Shown piece after piece: positions 26,741 through 34,742 of a stretch of DNA of 64,000 nt. The translations under genes were made by a program, and so were the position numbers. The DNA lies in the NCBI GenBank assembly GCA_964370475.1, contig CAYJJI010000001.1:62001-126000 (forward strand), written 5' to 3'. Each line of letters begins with the position of its first letter. The first letter of the stretch is position 1. Below the pieces are notes generated by a model. That model saw only the letters and a list, made by a program, of their open reading frames with translations, did not search any database and had not been told where the DNA came from. The DNA is from CAYJCL01 sp964370475 (lineage in GTDB: Bacteria; Bacillota_I; Bacilli_A; RF39; UBA660).

Positions 26741-27699
26741 AAATGTTCATAAGCTTTATCAGTAGCAATTCTCCCTCTTGGAGTTCTCTTAACAAAAGCT
26801 TCCTGTAATAAAAACGGCTCTACTACATCTTCAATAGTAGTAACCTCTTCTCCTATTGAAGTAGCAATCGTAGAAGCACCAACAGGACCACCATTAAATT
26901 TTAAAATCAAAGCTTCCAAATACTCTATATCAATAGCATCTAACCCAAACTCATCAACATTCAATCTTTTCAAACTAGTTCTAGTAATTTCGTCATCTAT
27001 AACACTCGATTCCATAACTAAAGCAAAATCTCTAACTCTTTTAAACAACCTATTAGCAATTCTTGGAGTCTTACGACTTCTTTTAGCTAACTCCATCGCC
27101 GCACTATCCAAAATATCTATTTCAAGTACTCTACTAGTACGTTTAACAATTGATAACAATTCTTCTTCATTATAATAATTCAACTTACACACTATTCCAA
27201 AACGATCTCTAAGAGGTGAGGAAATGTCTCCAGCTCTTGTAGTTGCACCAACTAAAGTAAATGGTGGTAAATCTATTTTCAAATTCCTAGATGATCCATC
27301 ACCACCAGTAACAACGATATCTAAAACAAAATCTTCCATCGCTGGATACAGTATTTCTTCAATATATCTTGGCATTCTATGAATTTCATCTACAAACAAA
27401 ACATCTCCTTCTTCCAAAGTCGAAAGTATCGCAGCCAAATCTCCAGGCTTTTCTATAGAAGGACCACTAGCAGTCTTAATCCCAGTACCCATCTCATTAG
27501 CAATAATGTGTGCTAAAGTAGTTTTACCTAGTCCCGGAGGGCCATATAATAATACATGATCTAACACTTCATCCCTAATCTTACTAGCTTTAATAAACAC
27601 TCTTAAATTATCTTTAATCTCACTTTGTCCAACATACTCATCTAACGATGCTGGTCTAATATTCAAATCTACATCATCTATTAATTGATTCTTATCCAT
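26722..27699 (-). CDS. ruvB: Holliday junction branch migration ATPase RuvB
   Basis: An AAA+ motor that drives branch migration with RuvA. The protein (325 residues from ATG 27699) contains IRPASLDEYVGQ, Walker A LYGPPGLGKTTLAHI, Walker B DVLFVDEIHRM, sensor LVGATTRAG, arginine finger region LRDRFGI and the winged-helix C-terminus with FLLQEAFVKRTPRGR. The start is uncertain: AGGTGA lies five bases before an in-frame TTG (27708), and GTG 27717 overlaps the ruvA stop. Co-transcribed with ruvA from the SOS-type promoter. Confidence 0.96.
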   Translation of the reverse strand: MDKNQLIDDVDLNIRPASLDEYVGQSEIKDNLRVFIKASKIRDEVLDHVLLYGPPGLGKTTLAHIIANEMGTGIKTASGPSIEKPGDLAAILSTLEEGDVLFVDEIHRMPRYIEEILYPAMEDFVLDIVVTGGDGSSRNLKIDLPPFTLVGATTRAGDISSPLRDRFGIVCKLNYYNEEELLSIVKRTSRVLEIDILDSAAMELAKRSRKTPRIANRLFKRVRDFALVMESSVIDDEITRTSLKRLNVDEFGLDAIDIEYLEALILKFNGGPVGASTIATSIGEEVTTIEDVVEPFLLQEAFVKRTPRGRIATDKAYEHLKISKN

Positions 27700-27713
27700 A
27701 ATACTCAATCTAA

Positions 27714-28268
27714 TCACCTACTCATCAATAATTTTAAAGCTTCTTTAACTTGTGACTCTACAGGATTACTTTGATTAATCTTAGGTAATATCTTTTTAAT
27801 ATCAGCACTCTTATAACCAAGACTTTCAAGCACATTAGTTAATTCTTCATTAGTATTAGCAACAGTAAACAAATTATTAACCAATTTACCTTTAAGATCC
27901 AAAATAATTTGTCTAGCAACTTTATCTCCAATCTTAGGAAACTTTGTTAAATATAAAATATTCTCTCTATCAATAGCATCTATAACACCATTAATATTAC
28001 CTGTAGCTAAAAATGGTAACGCCACTTTAGGACCAACACCCTTTACATTAATTAATTTTAAAAATAAAGTTTTCTCTTCACTACTCTTAAACCCATACAA
28101 AGAATATTCATCTTCTCTTATATGACTATAAATAAAAACTTTATACTCATCTCCTACTTGATAAATAAATGGATTTGCAACAAATACCGCATATCCAATC
28201 CCATTATTATCTATTACAATATAATTACTTGCTACCTCAGCAACATTTCCTTTAATATAGTTATACAT
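27714..28268 (-). CDS. ruvA: Holliday junction DNA-binding protein RuvA
   Basis: The 184-residue protein has the OB-fold domain (YIKGNVAEVASNYIVIDNNG), tandem helix-hairpin-helix motifs (LINVKGVGPKVAL, LTKFPKIGDKVARQIILDLKGKL) and the C-terminal RuvB-binding domain (ESLGYKSADIKKIL). It tetramerises on four-way junctions and loads RuvB. The open frame extends about 56 codons upstream, but GGAGG six bases before ATG 28268 and the family N-terminus fix the start. Confidence 0.95.
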   Translation of the reverse strand: MYNYIKGNVAEVASNYIVIDNNGIGYAVFVANPFIYQVGDEYKVFIYSHIREDEYSLYGFKSSEEKTLFLKLINVKGVGPKVALPFLATGNINGVIDAIDRENILYLTKFPKIGDKVARQIILDLKGKLVNNLFTVANTNEELTNVLESLGYKSADIKKILPKINQSNPVESQVKEALKLLMSR

Positions 28269-28284
28269 TCTAACCTCCATACCA

Positions 28285-28313
28285 AGTATACCAAACAATC
28301 GTTTGGTAATCAA
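28285..28313 (-). promoter_or_regulatory. ruvAB promoter with LexA (DinR)-like operator in the spacer
   Basis: Minus-strand TTGATT (28308-28313), 17-bp spacer, TATACT (28285-28290). The spacer is filled by the palindrome CCAAAC-GATT-GTTTGG, which fits the Gram-positive SOS box layout (GAAC-N4-GTTC) with AAAC/GTTT half sites. RuvAB is a known SOS operon in B. subtilis, so repression by LexA is a reasonable inference. Confidence 0.65.
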
Positions 28314-28334
28314 CCAAAAATTAAATTCAATCAA

Positions 28335-28361
28335 ACAAAAAGAATATATCTTACATATTCT
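28335..28361 (-). terminator. Intrinsic terminator of the 28351-30351 gene pair
   Basis: Stem AGAATAT / ATATTCT (28341-28361) followed on the minus strand by TTTTTGTTTG. The stop codon at 28351-28353 lies in the loop. Confidence 0.6.
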
Positions 28362-29385
28362 TAAGTTTTCTAAATCTTTTACTTGGTAAAGTGTAACAGA
28401 CATCATAATCCATATAATAATCCTTAACACTATCATTATAATAATCTAAAACTTCACAAGTATCAGTAGATATTTTATAATTCGCTATTGAAGCTAAAGC
28501 ATAAGATAAACAAAAAGCCATTCCAACATAAGCAATCGCTAACATAGATTGTGTAAATGCATCATGATCAGCTACCAATTCATTTAAAGACTCATCATAA
28601 TCATAAAATCTATGATTAAATATTACTTCTTCATCCATATTATCAGGCACTTCATCACTATATTCCGTAAACTTTTCTACAGAATCAAGATCCACAAATT
28701 CTTCGATAAAAGAAAAATCATCAGTAGCAGTAAAATCAACCAACATATCTACATTATCTAATATTTTACTATTTAAAACTCTATAATTAATTACATCTCT
28801 TTGATACTTACCATCTACATTTATCCAAGCAGAAAAATAACTAATATCACTTACAGCTGTTTTAGAAGAAGAACCATTTTCATTATATATTCTACCTTCT
28901 TTCATATAAAAATCATCTGAACTATCAGTTACTAAACTAATATCACCATCACTATAAGTATTAGTAATATAACTAACATCATCGTTATAGTCAACATTTC
29001 TACTAATTTTAAACGAAGATTCACTAAAACCAGCTAAGTAAACAGTAAACGATGCAACAATTGCAACAATTACACCTGCATTTACCAAAGGTAAAGTTCT
29101 TTTTTTAATAATAGTACTTCTATTTGCCAAATAATGTTCATCTATTTCATGAGACTCAGTTATCATATCAATTTCATTTTGAATACGTTCATACTCACTT
29201 ATTAATTCACTTTTTTCATTAGTAAGTTTATATTCAACAGATGATTGATATTCCCCACAAATACAATTAGACAATTCATTTTCCAATTCATCCAAACGCT
29301 TCTCAATAATATCTCGTTCTTTAAGTAAAATAACTATTTTATTTTTTTCATACTCCACTAATTTTTTATAATCTTTTTTATTCAT
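28351..29385 (-). CDS. Unknown two-helix membrane protein with N-terminal coiled coil (paralog A)
   Basis: A 344-residue protein I do not recognise. Residues about 1-85 form a charged coiled coil, about 95-117 a membrane helix (NAGVIVAIVASFTVYLAGF), 118-265 an acidic exposed domain and about 270-300 a second membrane helix, then a Tyr/Asp-rich cytoplasmic tail ending PSKRFRKLKNM. It shares layout and motifs with the gene directly upstream (GFSxS, VPDNM, DESN/DESL, PSKR). The two abut with no gap. GGAGG lies 11 bases before the ATG, inside the previous gene. Confidence 0.75.
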   Translation of the reverse strand: MNKKDYKKLVEYEKNKIVILLKERDIIEKRLDELENELSNCICGEYQSSVEYKLTNEKSELISEYERIQNEIDMITESHEIDEHYLANRSTIIKKRTLPLVNAGVIVAIVASFTVYLAGFSESSFKISRNVDYNDDVSYITNTYSDGDISLVTDSSDDFYMKEGRIYNENGSSSKTAVSDISYFSAWINVDGKYQRDVINYRVLNSKILDNVDMLVDFTATDDFSFIEEFVDLDSVEKFTEYSDEVPDNMDEEVIFNHRFYDYDESLNELVADHDAFTQSMLAIAYVGMAFCLSYALASIANYKISTDTCEVLDYYNDSVKDYYMDYDVCYTLPSKRFRKLKNM

Positions 29386-30351
29386 TTATTTTATTCCTCC
29401 AAATCTTTCCAACCTTTTAGAACTAGGTTTATATTCTTCATTATAATTCTCCTTATAACAATTCTTATATTTATCAATATCATATTTCATATAAAGCAAT
29501 TCAAGATAAGAACTTTTATGCATAAGTTTTACTATATTAATTAAATTAGAATAAAGACAACTATTTAAAACAGTAAACGAAAATATTAAAAATATATTCA
29601 ATAAAGTAGTTTTTTCTAAAACTAGCGAAGTATTAGATTCATCCATCTCAAAATCAGTTTGATTATAGACTATATGTTGAGACATATTATCAGGAACATC
29701 TTCTTGAAATATATAAGAATTATTTAAAATTTTAATACTTTCTATCAATTGTATTATCTTTTCTATATCATCACTAATAGTAGCTTCTATCAACATATCA
29801 ATATCAATTCCAGTAACATCATATTCAGTATATTCCCTTTGATATCCGTTATCAACTTGTTCCCATTTACCATAATGTTTAAGAACATCTTTTGAAACGT
29901 ATTGATTACCACTACTATCGTATATAAGCTCATCTACATAAGAATATTGACTTGGATAAGTAACAACATTAGAAACCTTCCCATCCACATATTCATACAC
30001 TTTTTTATCAACACTATCATTTTTCGATATTTTTCTATTAATATTTAAAAACGAATCACTAAATCCCAATAAATAAGTACTAATTGCCAGTGCACAAGTA
30101 GTAATAAAAGCAGCAATATATATAGGAGTTTTTTTTCTAATTACAACCCTCCTATTATAATTAGATATAGCATTATCTATTTGGTGTAAATCATCTATTT
30201 TTTTAATACTATCATCTAAATTTTTAATTGTTTCGTACATATCATTATTAGAATCATTAAACCCATTATCAAGTTCATTCATTAATCCTTCTCTAATAAT
30301 TAACATTGATTCCTTATTTTTATTCTCTTGTTTAATAACTTTCTTGTACAT
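29386..30351 (-). CDS. Unknown two-helix membrane protein with N-terminal coiled coil (paralog B)
   Basis: A 321-residue protein with the same plan as its downstream neighbour: polar helical N-terminus (to about 85), membrane helix with TYLLGFSDSF, an exposed domain containing GYQREYTEYDV and EDVPDNMSQHIVYNQ, a second membrane helix near 250-270 and a tail ending PSSKRLERFGGIK. The two are diverged tandem duplicates. GGAGG five bases before ATG 30351 sets the start. Function unknown; the topology suggests a sensor or scaffold with a loop outside the cell. Confidence 0.75.
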   Translation of the reverse strand: MYKKVIKQENKNKESMLIIREGLMNELDNGFNDSNNDMYETIKNLDDSIKKIDDLHQIDNAISNYNRRVVIRKKTPIYIAAFITTCALAISTYLLGFSDSFLNINRKISKNDSVDKKVYEYVDGKVSNVVTYPSQYSYVDELIYDSSGNQYVSKDVLKHYGKWEQVDNGYQREYTEYDVTGIDIDMLIEATISDDIEKIIQLIESIKILNNSYIFQEDVPDNMSQHIVYNQTDFEMDESNTSLVLEKTTLLNIFLIFSFTVLNSCLYSNLINIVKLMHKSSYLELLYMKYDIDKYKNCYKENYNEEYKPSSKRLERFGGIK

Positions 30352-30413
30352 ACAAGCCTCCATTAAAATACTATACTACTATAGACTTAAAAAAACAATA
30401 GCTAAATAAAACA

Positions 30414-30438
30414 TAAAAAAAACAAGTAATAACTTGTT
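30414..30438 (-). terminator. Intrinsic terminator of the 30438-30779 gene
   Basis: Stem AACAAGT / ACTTGTT with AATA loop (30421-30438) followed on the minus strand by a T tract; touches the stop codon. Confidence 0.75.
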
Positions 30439-30779
30439 TATCTAGATAAACCTTTACTATCATTACCACTAATTTTAGCTATAACATTAGTAAAAAATTG
30501 TATCAATGGAATTTTATGTTTGACTTCAATTGTAGATCTTTTAGATTCAACATCTTCAGCAACTTTACGAGCTAATATCCCTTCAATCATAAATTTCTCA
30601 GATAATAACAACTCTTGTTTTTCATCAAAAAAATTCCTAGCAGTATCTGAAAACTCAAATCCACCTTCTCTACATTGTATCTTAAAGCCTTTAATACTAG
30701 AATCTAACTTTTTCATTTCATTATCAATAGAATCTAATTTCACTAAAAGTTCCTCAACCTCTAATTCTTCATATTTCAT
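30438..30779 (-). CDS. Small coiled-coil protein of unknown function
   Basis: A 113-residue protein, started by ATG behind AAGGGG. Residues 1-80 are strongly helical and charged (YEELEVEELLVKLDSIDNEM), and the C-terminal third contains a short hydrophobic stretch (IPLIQFFTNVIAKISG). It has its own extended -10 promoter and a terminator, so it is monocistronic. It neighbours two unknown proteins that also start with coiled coils; a shared role is only a guess. Confidence 0.7.
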   Translation of the reverse strand: MKYEELEVEELLVKLDSIDNEMKKLDSSIKGFKIQCREGGFEFSDTARNFFDEKQELLLSEKFMIEGILARKVAEDVESKRSTIEVKHKIPLIQFFTNVIAKISGNDSKGLSR

Positions 30780-30802
30780 TTATAAACCCCTTAACTAATA
30801 TC

Positions 30803-30831
30803 ATTATAGCACAAAATTAAGAAAAAAGCAA
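30803..30831 (-). promoter_or_regulatory. Promoter of the small coiled-coil gene
   Basis: Minus-strand TTGCTT (30826-30831), 17-bp spacer ending TGC, TATAAT (30803-30808): an extended -10 element. Confidence 0.6.
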
Positions 30832-30851
30832 ACAAACGTACTCCAACGAAC

Positions 30852-30878
30852 AAAAAAACAATAGTATCAACTATTGTT
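30852..30878 (-). terminator. Intrinsic terminator of the Tad operon
   Basis: Stem AACAATAGT / ACTATTGTT with ATCA loop (30857-30878), seven Ts on the minus strand. Overlaps the tadC stop codon. Confidence 0.8.
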
Positions 30879-31566
30879 AATTTAAAAATTCTATAATTCT
30901 TGGAGCTAATATAATTAACATAACAACTGGTAGAAATAATAATAAACTAGCAATAAATACATATACAGGAACTCTATTAATCTTCTCTTTTAATAGAATA
31001 AAATTAAACTGTCTCATATCATCTACTTGATAATCCAAAGAAGTTATTATCTCACTCCCCAATTTATTAGCTTGAATAAATAACTGAATAATACTTCTTA
31101 TTTTAATAGAAGGTATTCTCTCAGCTAAAGAATTTAAAGACTCCTTTAAATTCTTACCACTCTTCATATCTTCTAAAGCCTTAAAAAATTCATCACTAAG
31201 TTCACCATCGATATTCTCACAACTAACTAACAAACTCTCACTAATCGACTTACCACTCTTTAAAGCTAAAGAAACCCCTTCAAAATAATATATAGCATTC
31301 TCTTCCAAAGTAACTATTCTAGATTTAATCTTATTATCAAATAAAATAACTCCCATACTTATATATATTACTACTACTATTATCGGAGCAAATATATATC
31401 CATAATCTCCTAAAAAACTAGCACCAATTAATATAATCATACATAGTATTAGTCTATTAAACAAAAACTTATATACATTAGTATCATTACCACTTAATAA
31501 AGCCCTATTATTATAATAATCTATCGTCTTCTTAGAATATATTAACTTAACTAAACCTCTAATCAT
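30877..31566 (-). CDS. tadC: TadC-like platform protein of a type IVc pilus / type II secretion system
   Basis: A 229-residue member of the GspF/TadC family: an N-terminal membrane pair (about 35-80), a cytoplasmic helical domain (EGVSLALKSGKSISESLLVSC, then SIIQLFIQANKLGSEI) and a C-terminal hydrophobic helix (FIASLLLFLPVVMLIIL). It pairs with TadB to form the inner-membrane platform. AAGGAGGG precedes the ATG, which overlaps tadB by 8 bases. Last gene of the cpaE-cpaF-tadB-tadC operon. Confidence 0.82.
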   Translation of the reverse strand: MIRGLVKLIYSKKTIDYYNNRALLSGNDTNVYKFLFNRLILCMIILIGASFLGDYGYIFAPIIVVVIYISMGVILFDNKIKSRIVTLEENAIYYFEGVSLALKSGKSISESLLVSCENIDGELSDEFFKALEDMKSGKNLKESLNSLAERIPSIKIRSIIQLFIQANKLGSEIITSLDYQVDDMRQFNFILLKEKINRVPVYVFIASLLLFLPVVMLIILAPRIIEFLN

Positions 31567-32557
31567 TAAAAACCCTCCTTATTATCTTATCAATAACAAA
31601 GATATACGAAAAATAAAGAATTAATCCTATTACTACAATAATAATTCCAAGAACACTATATATAGGATCAAAATAAGTACTATCAATATAATATATTCCT
31701 AAACATAGTACTGGAGGAATAAATAAAAGAATTTGATAAATCAACAAAGAAGTACTACTCATTAACTTAAGTTCATTTCTTAATTTTCTCTTAGTATTAA
31801 AATTATTCATTAATCCATCAAACATATCAGAAATATTTCCTCCAGTTTTATGAACTAAAACCAAAGTCATTGCTATATGTTTAACTTCCTCAAGTCTAAC
31901 CCTATCATAAAATCTATCAAACGCAACATCAATCTCTAATCCCTTATTTAAATCACTATTAACTTTAGCAAATTCACCCTTTAAAGGACCATTTAACTCC
32001 TTAGAAACTAACTCTATAGCTTTATATATATTTAAATTAGCTTTAAAAGCATTATTCATAACTACCAAAGCATTAAATAAATCATTATTTAACTCTTCCT
32101 TACGCTTTCTATATACACTAACAGTAACATAATCAGGACTAATATAACCTAGTACTAATATAATAATAAAAGCCAAATAACTAAAATCATAATATCCATT
32201 TACAGCATATAAAGTATATAAACCATTTAATACTACAACTACTAAAAACTTAACTAAAACAAATTTTACTAAATCATCATCACTTTCAATATACAACTTA
32301 TATCTAGAAGCTATTCCATTAATAATAAAACTCTTCTTAAATAACTTAACAAAAAAATCACTAATTTTATTTAAAAATCTAACTATCCTATCCTGCAAAG
32401 AATTTGCTCCTACATAACTATTTCTAACAGAATACTTAGAAACCCTTTTAGCAACCTTTAAATTCTTAAAAGATACAATAATCCATACTAAAAAAATAAT
32501 TCCCAGAATCATTAAACCAATTTTTCCAAAACTTATTATTTCAGCAAATTCCACCAT
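31559..32557 (-). CDS. tadB: TadB-like platform protein of a type IVc pilus / type II secretion system
   Basis: A 332-residue polytopic protein with two helices near the N-terminus and centre (about 15-30, 100-145), the T2SSF cytoplasmic domain (NALVVMNNAFKANLNIYKAI, then HIAMTLVLVHKTGGNISDMF) and two helices at the C-terminus. This is the TadB layout, and its neighbours TadC and the CpaF ATPase confirm it. The strong site AAGGAGG precedes the ATG. It overlaps tadC and follows cpaF by 8 bases. Confidence 0.85.
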   Translation of the reverse strand: MVEFAEIISFGKIGLMILGIIFLVWIIVSFKNLKVAKRVSKYSVRNSYVGANSLQDRIVRFLNKISDFFVKLFKKSFIINGIASRYKLYIESDDDLVKFVLVKFLVVVVLNGLYTLYAVNGYYDFSYLAFIIILVLGYISPDYVTVSVYRKRKEELNNDLFNALVVMNNAFKANLNIYKAIELVSKELNGPLKGEFAKVNSDLNKGLEIDVAFDRFYDRVRLEEVKHIAMTLVLVHKTGGNISDMFDGLMNNFNTKRKLRNELKLMSSTSLLIYQILLFIPPVLCLGIYYIDSTYFDPIYSVLGIIIVVIGLILYFSYIFVIDKIIRRVFND

Positions 32558-32565
32558 AAACCTCC

Positions 32566-33882
32566 TTAAGAATTAAAAATATCATCTATACTACTAATCC
32601 CTTTATTCTTTATCTTTTTATAAGATAAAGAATTAACATTATTAAGATTATAACTTCCATTAACTAATCCACCACTAGTTAAACCATCTTGTACAAAAGA
32701 AAATACTTCATTTAATACAATATTACCTTCTCTAAGACCTATCACTTCACTAATACTAGTTATTTTTCTTCTGCCATCACTTAGTCTTCCAAGTTGAATA
32801 ACTATATCTATAGCTCCAGTAATATATTCTCTAACACTATTAATAGGTATATCTAAATTACTCATTAAAACCATTGTTTCTAGTCTATTTAAAGCCTCTA
32901 CAGGAGAATTAGCATGTAACGTAGACATAGATCCCTCATGGCCTGTATTCATTGCTTGAAGCATATCAAATGCTTCTCCACCACGAACTTCACCAACTAT
33001 TATTCTATCAGGTCTCATTCTAAGAGCATTTAAAACTAAATCTCTAATCGAAACATCTCCCTTAGCACCATAATTAACCTTTCTAGTTTCTAAAGTAATT
33101 ACATGTTCTTGTTTCAATTTTAATTCAGCAGCATCCTCTATAGTAACAATTCTTTCATTTTCATTAATAAAAGAACTTAATACATTTAATAATGATGTTT
33201 TACCACTACTAGATCCTCCACTTACAACAATATTTAACTTAGCTATAACACAAGCTTCCAAAAATCTAGCCATATAAGGAGTTATACTTCCAGTACGAAT
33301 CATATCATCAATATTATCCATCTCACCACTAAACTTACGTATCGTAATTATCGGACTTTTAGATAAAGGAGGAATAATAGCGTTAAACCTAGACCCATCA
33401 CTAAGCCTAGCATCAACCATTGGATTACTTGCATCTATAACCCTACCAACACTTCCAATTAATCTTTCAATAGTACTCATTATATGATCATCATTAATAA
33501 AAGAAACAGAATTATCCTTAATTAATTGACCTTCAATTTCTATATAAATATCACTAGGTCCATTAACCATTATTTCCGTGACATCTTTATCTTTTAATAA
33601 AGATGTCAAAGGACCATATCCATTTAATTCATCTTCAATTAAATTATATAAATGATTTCTTTGTAATACTGATAAATCAATACCATCAACAAATCTATCA
33701 ATCTCTTCATTAATAAAAGAACTAAGTGATTGATCACTTCTTTTTTCCTTATCAATTAAAGAACTAATAATCTTTTCTCTAAGTGAATCCAATAACTTCT
33801 TATCTTTAAAAGCTTCGTAATCTTTAACATCATCAATTAAAGATTTACTCTTAAATTCAAAAGCATCTAATAACTTAGTCAT
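32566..33882 (-). CDS. cpaF: CpaF/TadA-type secretion ATPase
   Basis: A 438-residue hexameric ATPase that powers Tad pilus assembly. The N-terminal domain contains LLKDKDVTEIMVNGPSDIYIE; the motor has Walker A VVSGGSSSGKTSLLNVL near 220, the Asp box, the Walker B-like RPDRIIVGEVRGGEAFDML and the His box STLHANSPVEALNRLETM. All residues expected for activity are visible. GAGGTGA precedes the ATG within the end of cpaE (8-base overlap). Confidence 0.93.
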   Translation of the reverse strand: MTKLLDAFEFKSKSLIDDVKDYEAFKDKKLLDSLREKIISSLIDKEKRSDQSLSSFINEEIDRFVDGIDLSVLQRNHLYNLIEDELNGYGPLTSLLKDKDVTEIMVNGPSDIYIEIEGQLIKDNSVSFINDDHIMSTIERLIGSVGRVIDASNPMVDARLSDGSRFNAIIPPLSKSPIITIRKFSGEMDNIDDMIRTGSITPYMARFLEACVIAKLNIVVSGGSSSGKTSLLNVLSSFINENERIVTIEDAAELKLKQEHVITLETRKVNYGAKGDVSIRDLVLNALRMRPDRIIVGEVRGGEAFDMLQAMNTGHEGSMSTLHANSPVEALNRLETMVLMSNLDIPINSVREYITGAIDIVIQLGRLSDGRRKITSISEVIGLREGNIVLNEVFSFVQDGLTSGGLVNGSYNLNNVNSLSYKKIKNKGISSIDDIFNS

Positions 33883-34648
33883 GATTAATCACCTCACCTT
33901 TAAATAAATCAGCAATAATCATCATCATCGTTGAATAATCCTTAGTAAATAATTTTGAATATTTCTTCTCTAGCGTTGGAATCTTACCATTCATCAAATA
34001 GTTATCTATATTCTTTAAAAAAGCTTCTTTAGATAAAGTATAATCAATATTACTCTTAATTATCGATTTAATATTGAACACTGAAAAATACTCTTTAAAA
34101 GGGTCTCTACTATTATTAAGTAATACCTTGTATTTAGTAAATTCGGCATTATTAAAAACATTAACTAAAGATCTCATATTCTTTAAATCAATCAAATCAT
34201 TAGTAACTAAAAACAACACCATATCAGCCAACGACATAATCAACAAATTATGTTCATTAATAATATGATTAGTATCTATAATAACAAAATCATAATAATT
34301 TGTTGATTTTTCAATTACTTGTTCTACAAATTTAGAATCAATCTTATTAGCTTGTCTAGGATCTTTAGGACAAGCCAATATATCAATATTTTTACTATAT
34401 TTCACAGTATAATCATCCAATTTTTTATAAGCACCACTATTGATATCAGTATATAAAGTAAATAAATTAGTTTGATAATTAACATTTAAAGAAGCAGCTA
34501 CTCCACCACTATATAAATCAAAATCAACTAATAATACTTTTTTGTCAAGTGCCTCAGCACAACCAGCTATATTAAGAGCAGTAATCGTCTTACCAACTCC
34601 ACCTTTAGCACTGCTAATACACAAAGATTTACCCTTCTTTAACGTCAT
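33875..34648 (-). CDS. CpaE/MinD-like ParA-family ATPase
   Basis: A 257-residue ATPase starting close to a deviant Walker A, LCISSAKGGVGKTITALN, with VLLVDFDLYSGGVAASLN and VIIDTNHIINEHNLLIM as later motifs. In Tad systems CpaE/TadZ localises the machinery at a pole or focus; the receiver-like domain of classical CpaE is absent. The start may instead be TTG 34672, eight codons upstream; ATG 34648 has only a weak GGGAATGG. First gene of the Tad operon. Confidence 0.8.
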   Translation of the reverse strand: MTLKKGKSLCISSAKGGVGKTITALNIAGCAEALDKKVLLVDFDLYSGGVAASLNVNYQTNLFTLYTDINSGAYKKLDDYTVKYSKNIDILACPKDPRQANKIDSKFVEQVIEKSTNYYDFVIIDTNHIINEHNLLIMSLADMVLFLVTNDLIDLKNMRSLVNVFNNAEFTKYKVLLNNSRDPFKEYFSVFNIKSIIKSNIDYTLSKEAFLKNIDNYLMNGKIPTLEKKYSKLFTKDYSTMMMIIADLFKGEVINHD

Positions 34649-34717
34649 AAAACCATTCCCGTCTTCATCCAAAAACCCCTACTATACAATAATAAAATTA
34701 TAACATAAACTTACATA

Positions 34718-34742
34718 AAAAAAAAGAAGTAATTACTACTCC
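34718..34742 (-). terminator. Weak candidate terminator of obg
   Basis: Minus-strand GGAGTA and TACTTC can form a short imperfect hairpin next to the obg stop (34736-34738), followed by nine Ts. The long T tract is the main support. Confidence 0.45.
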
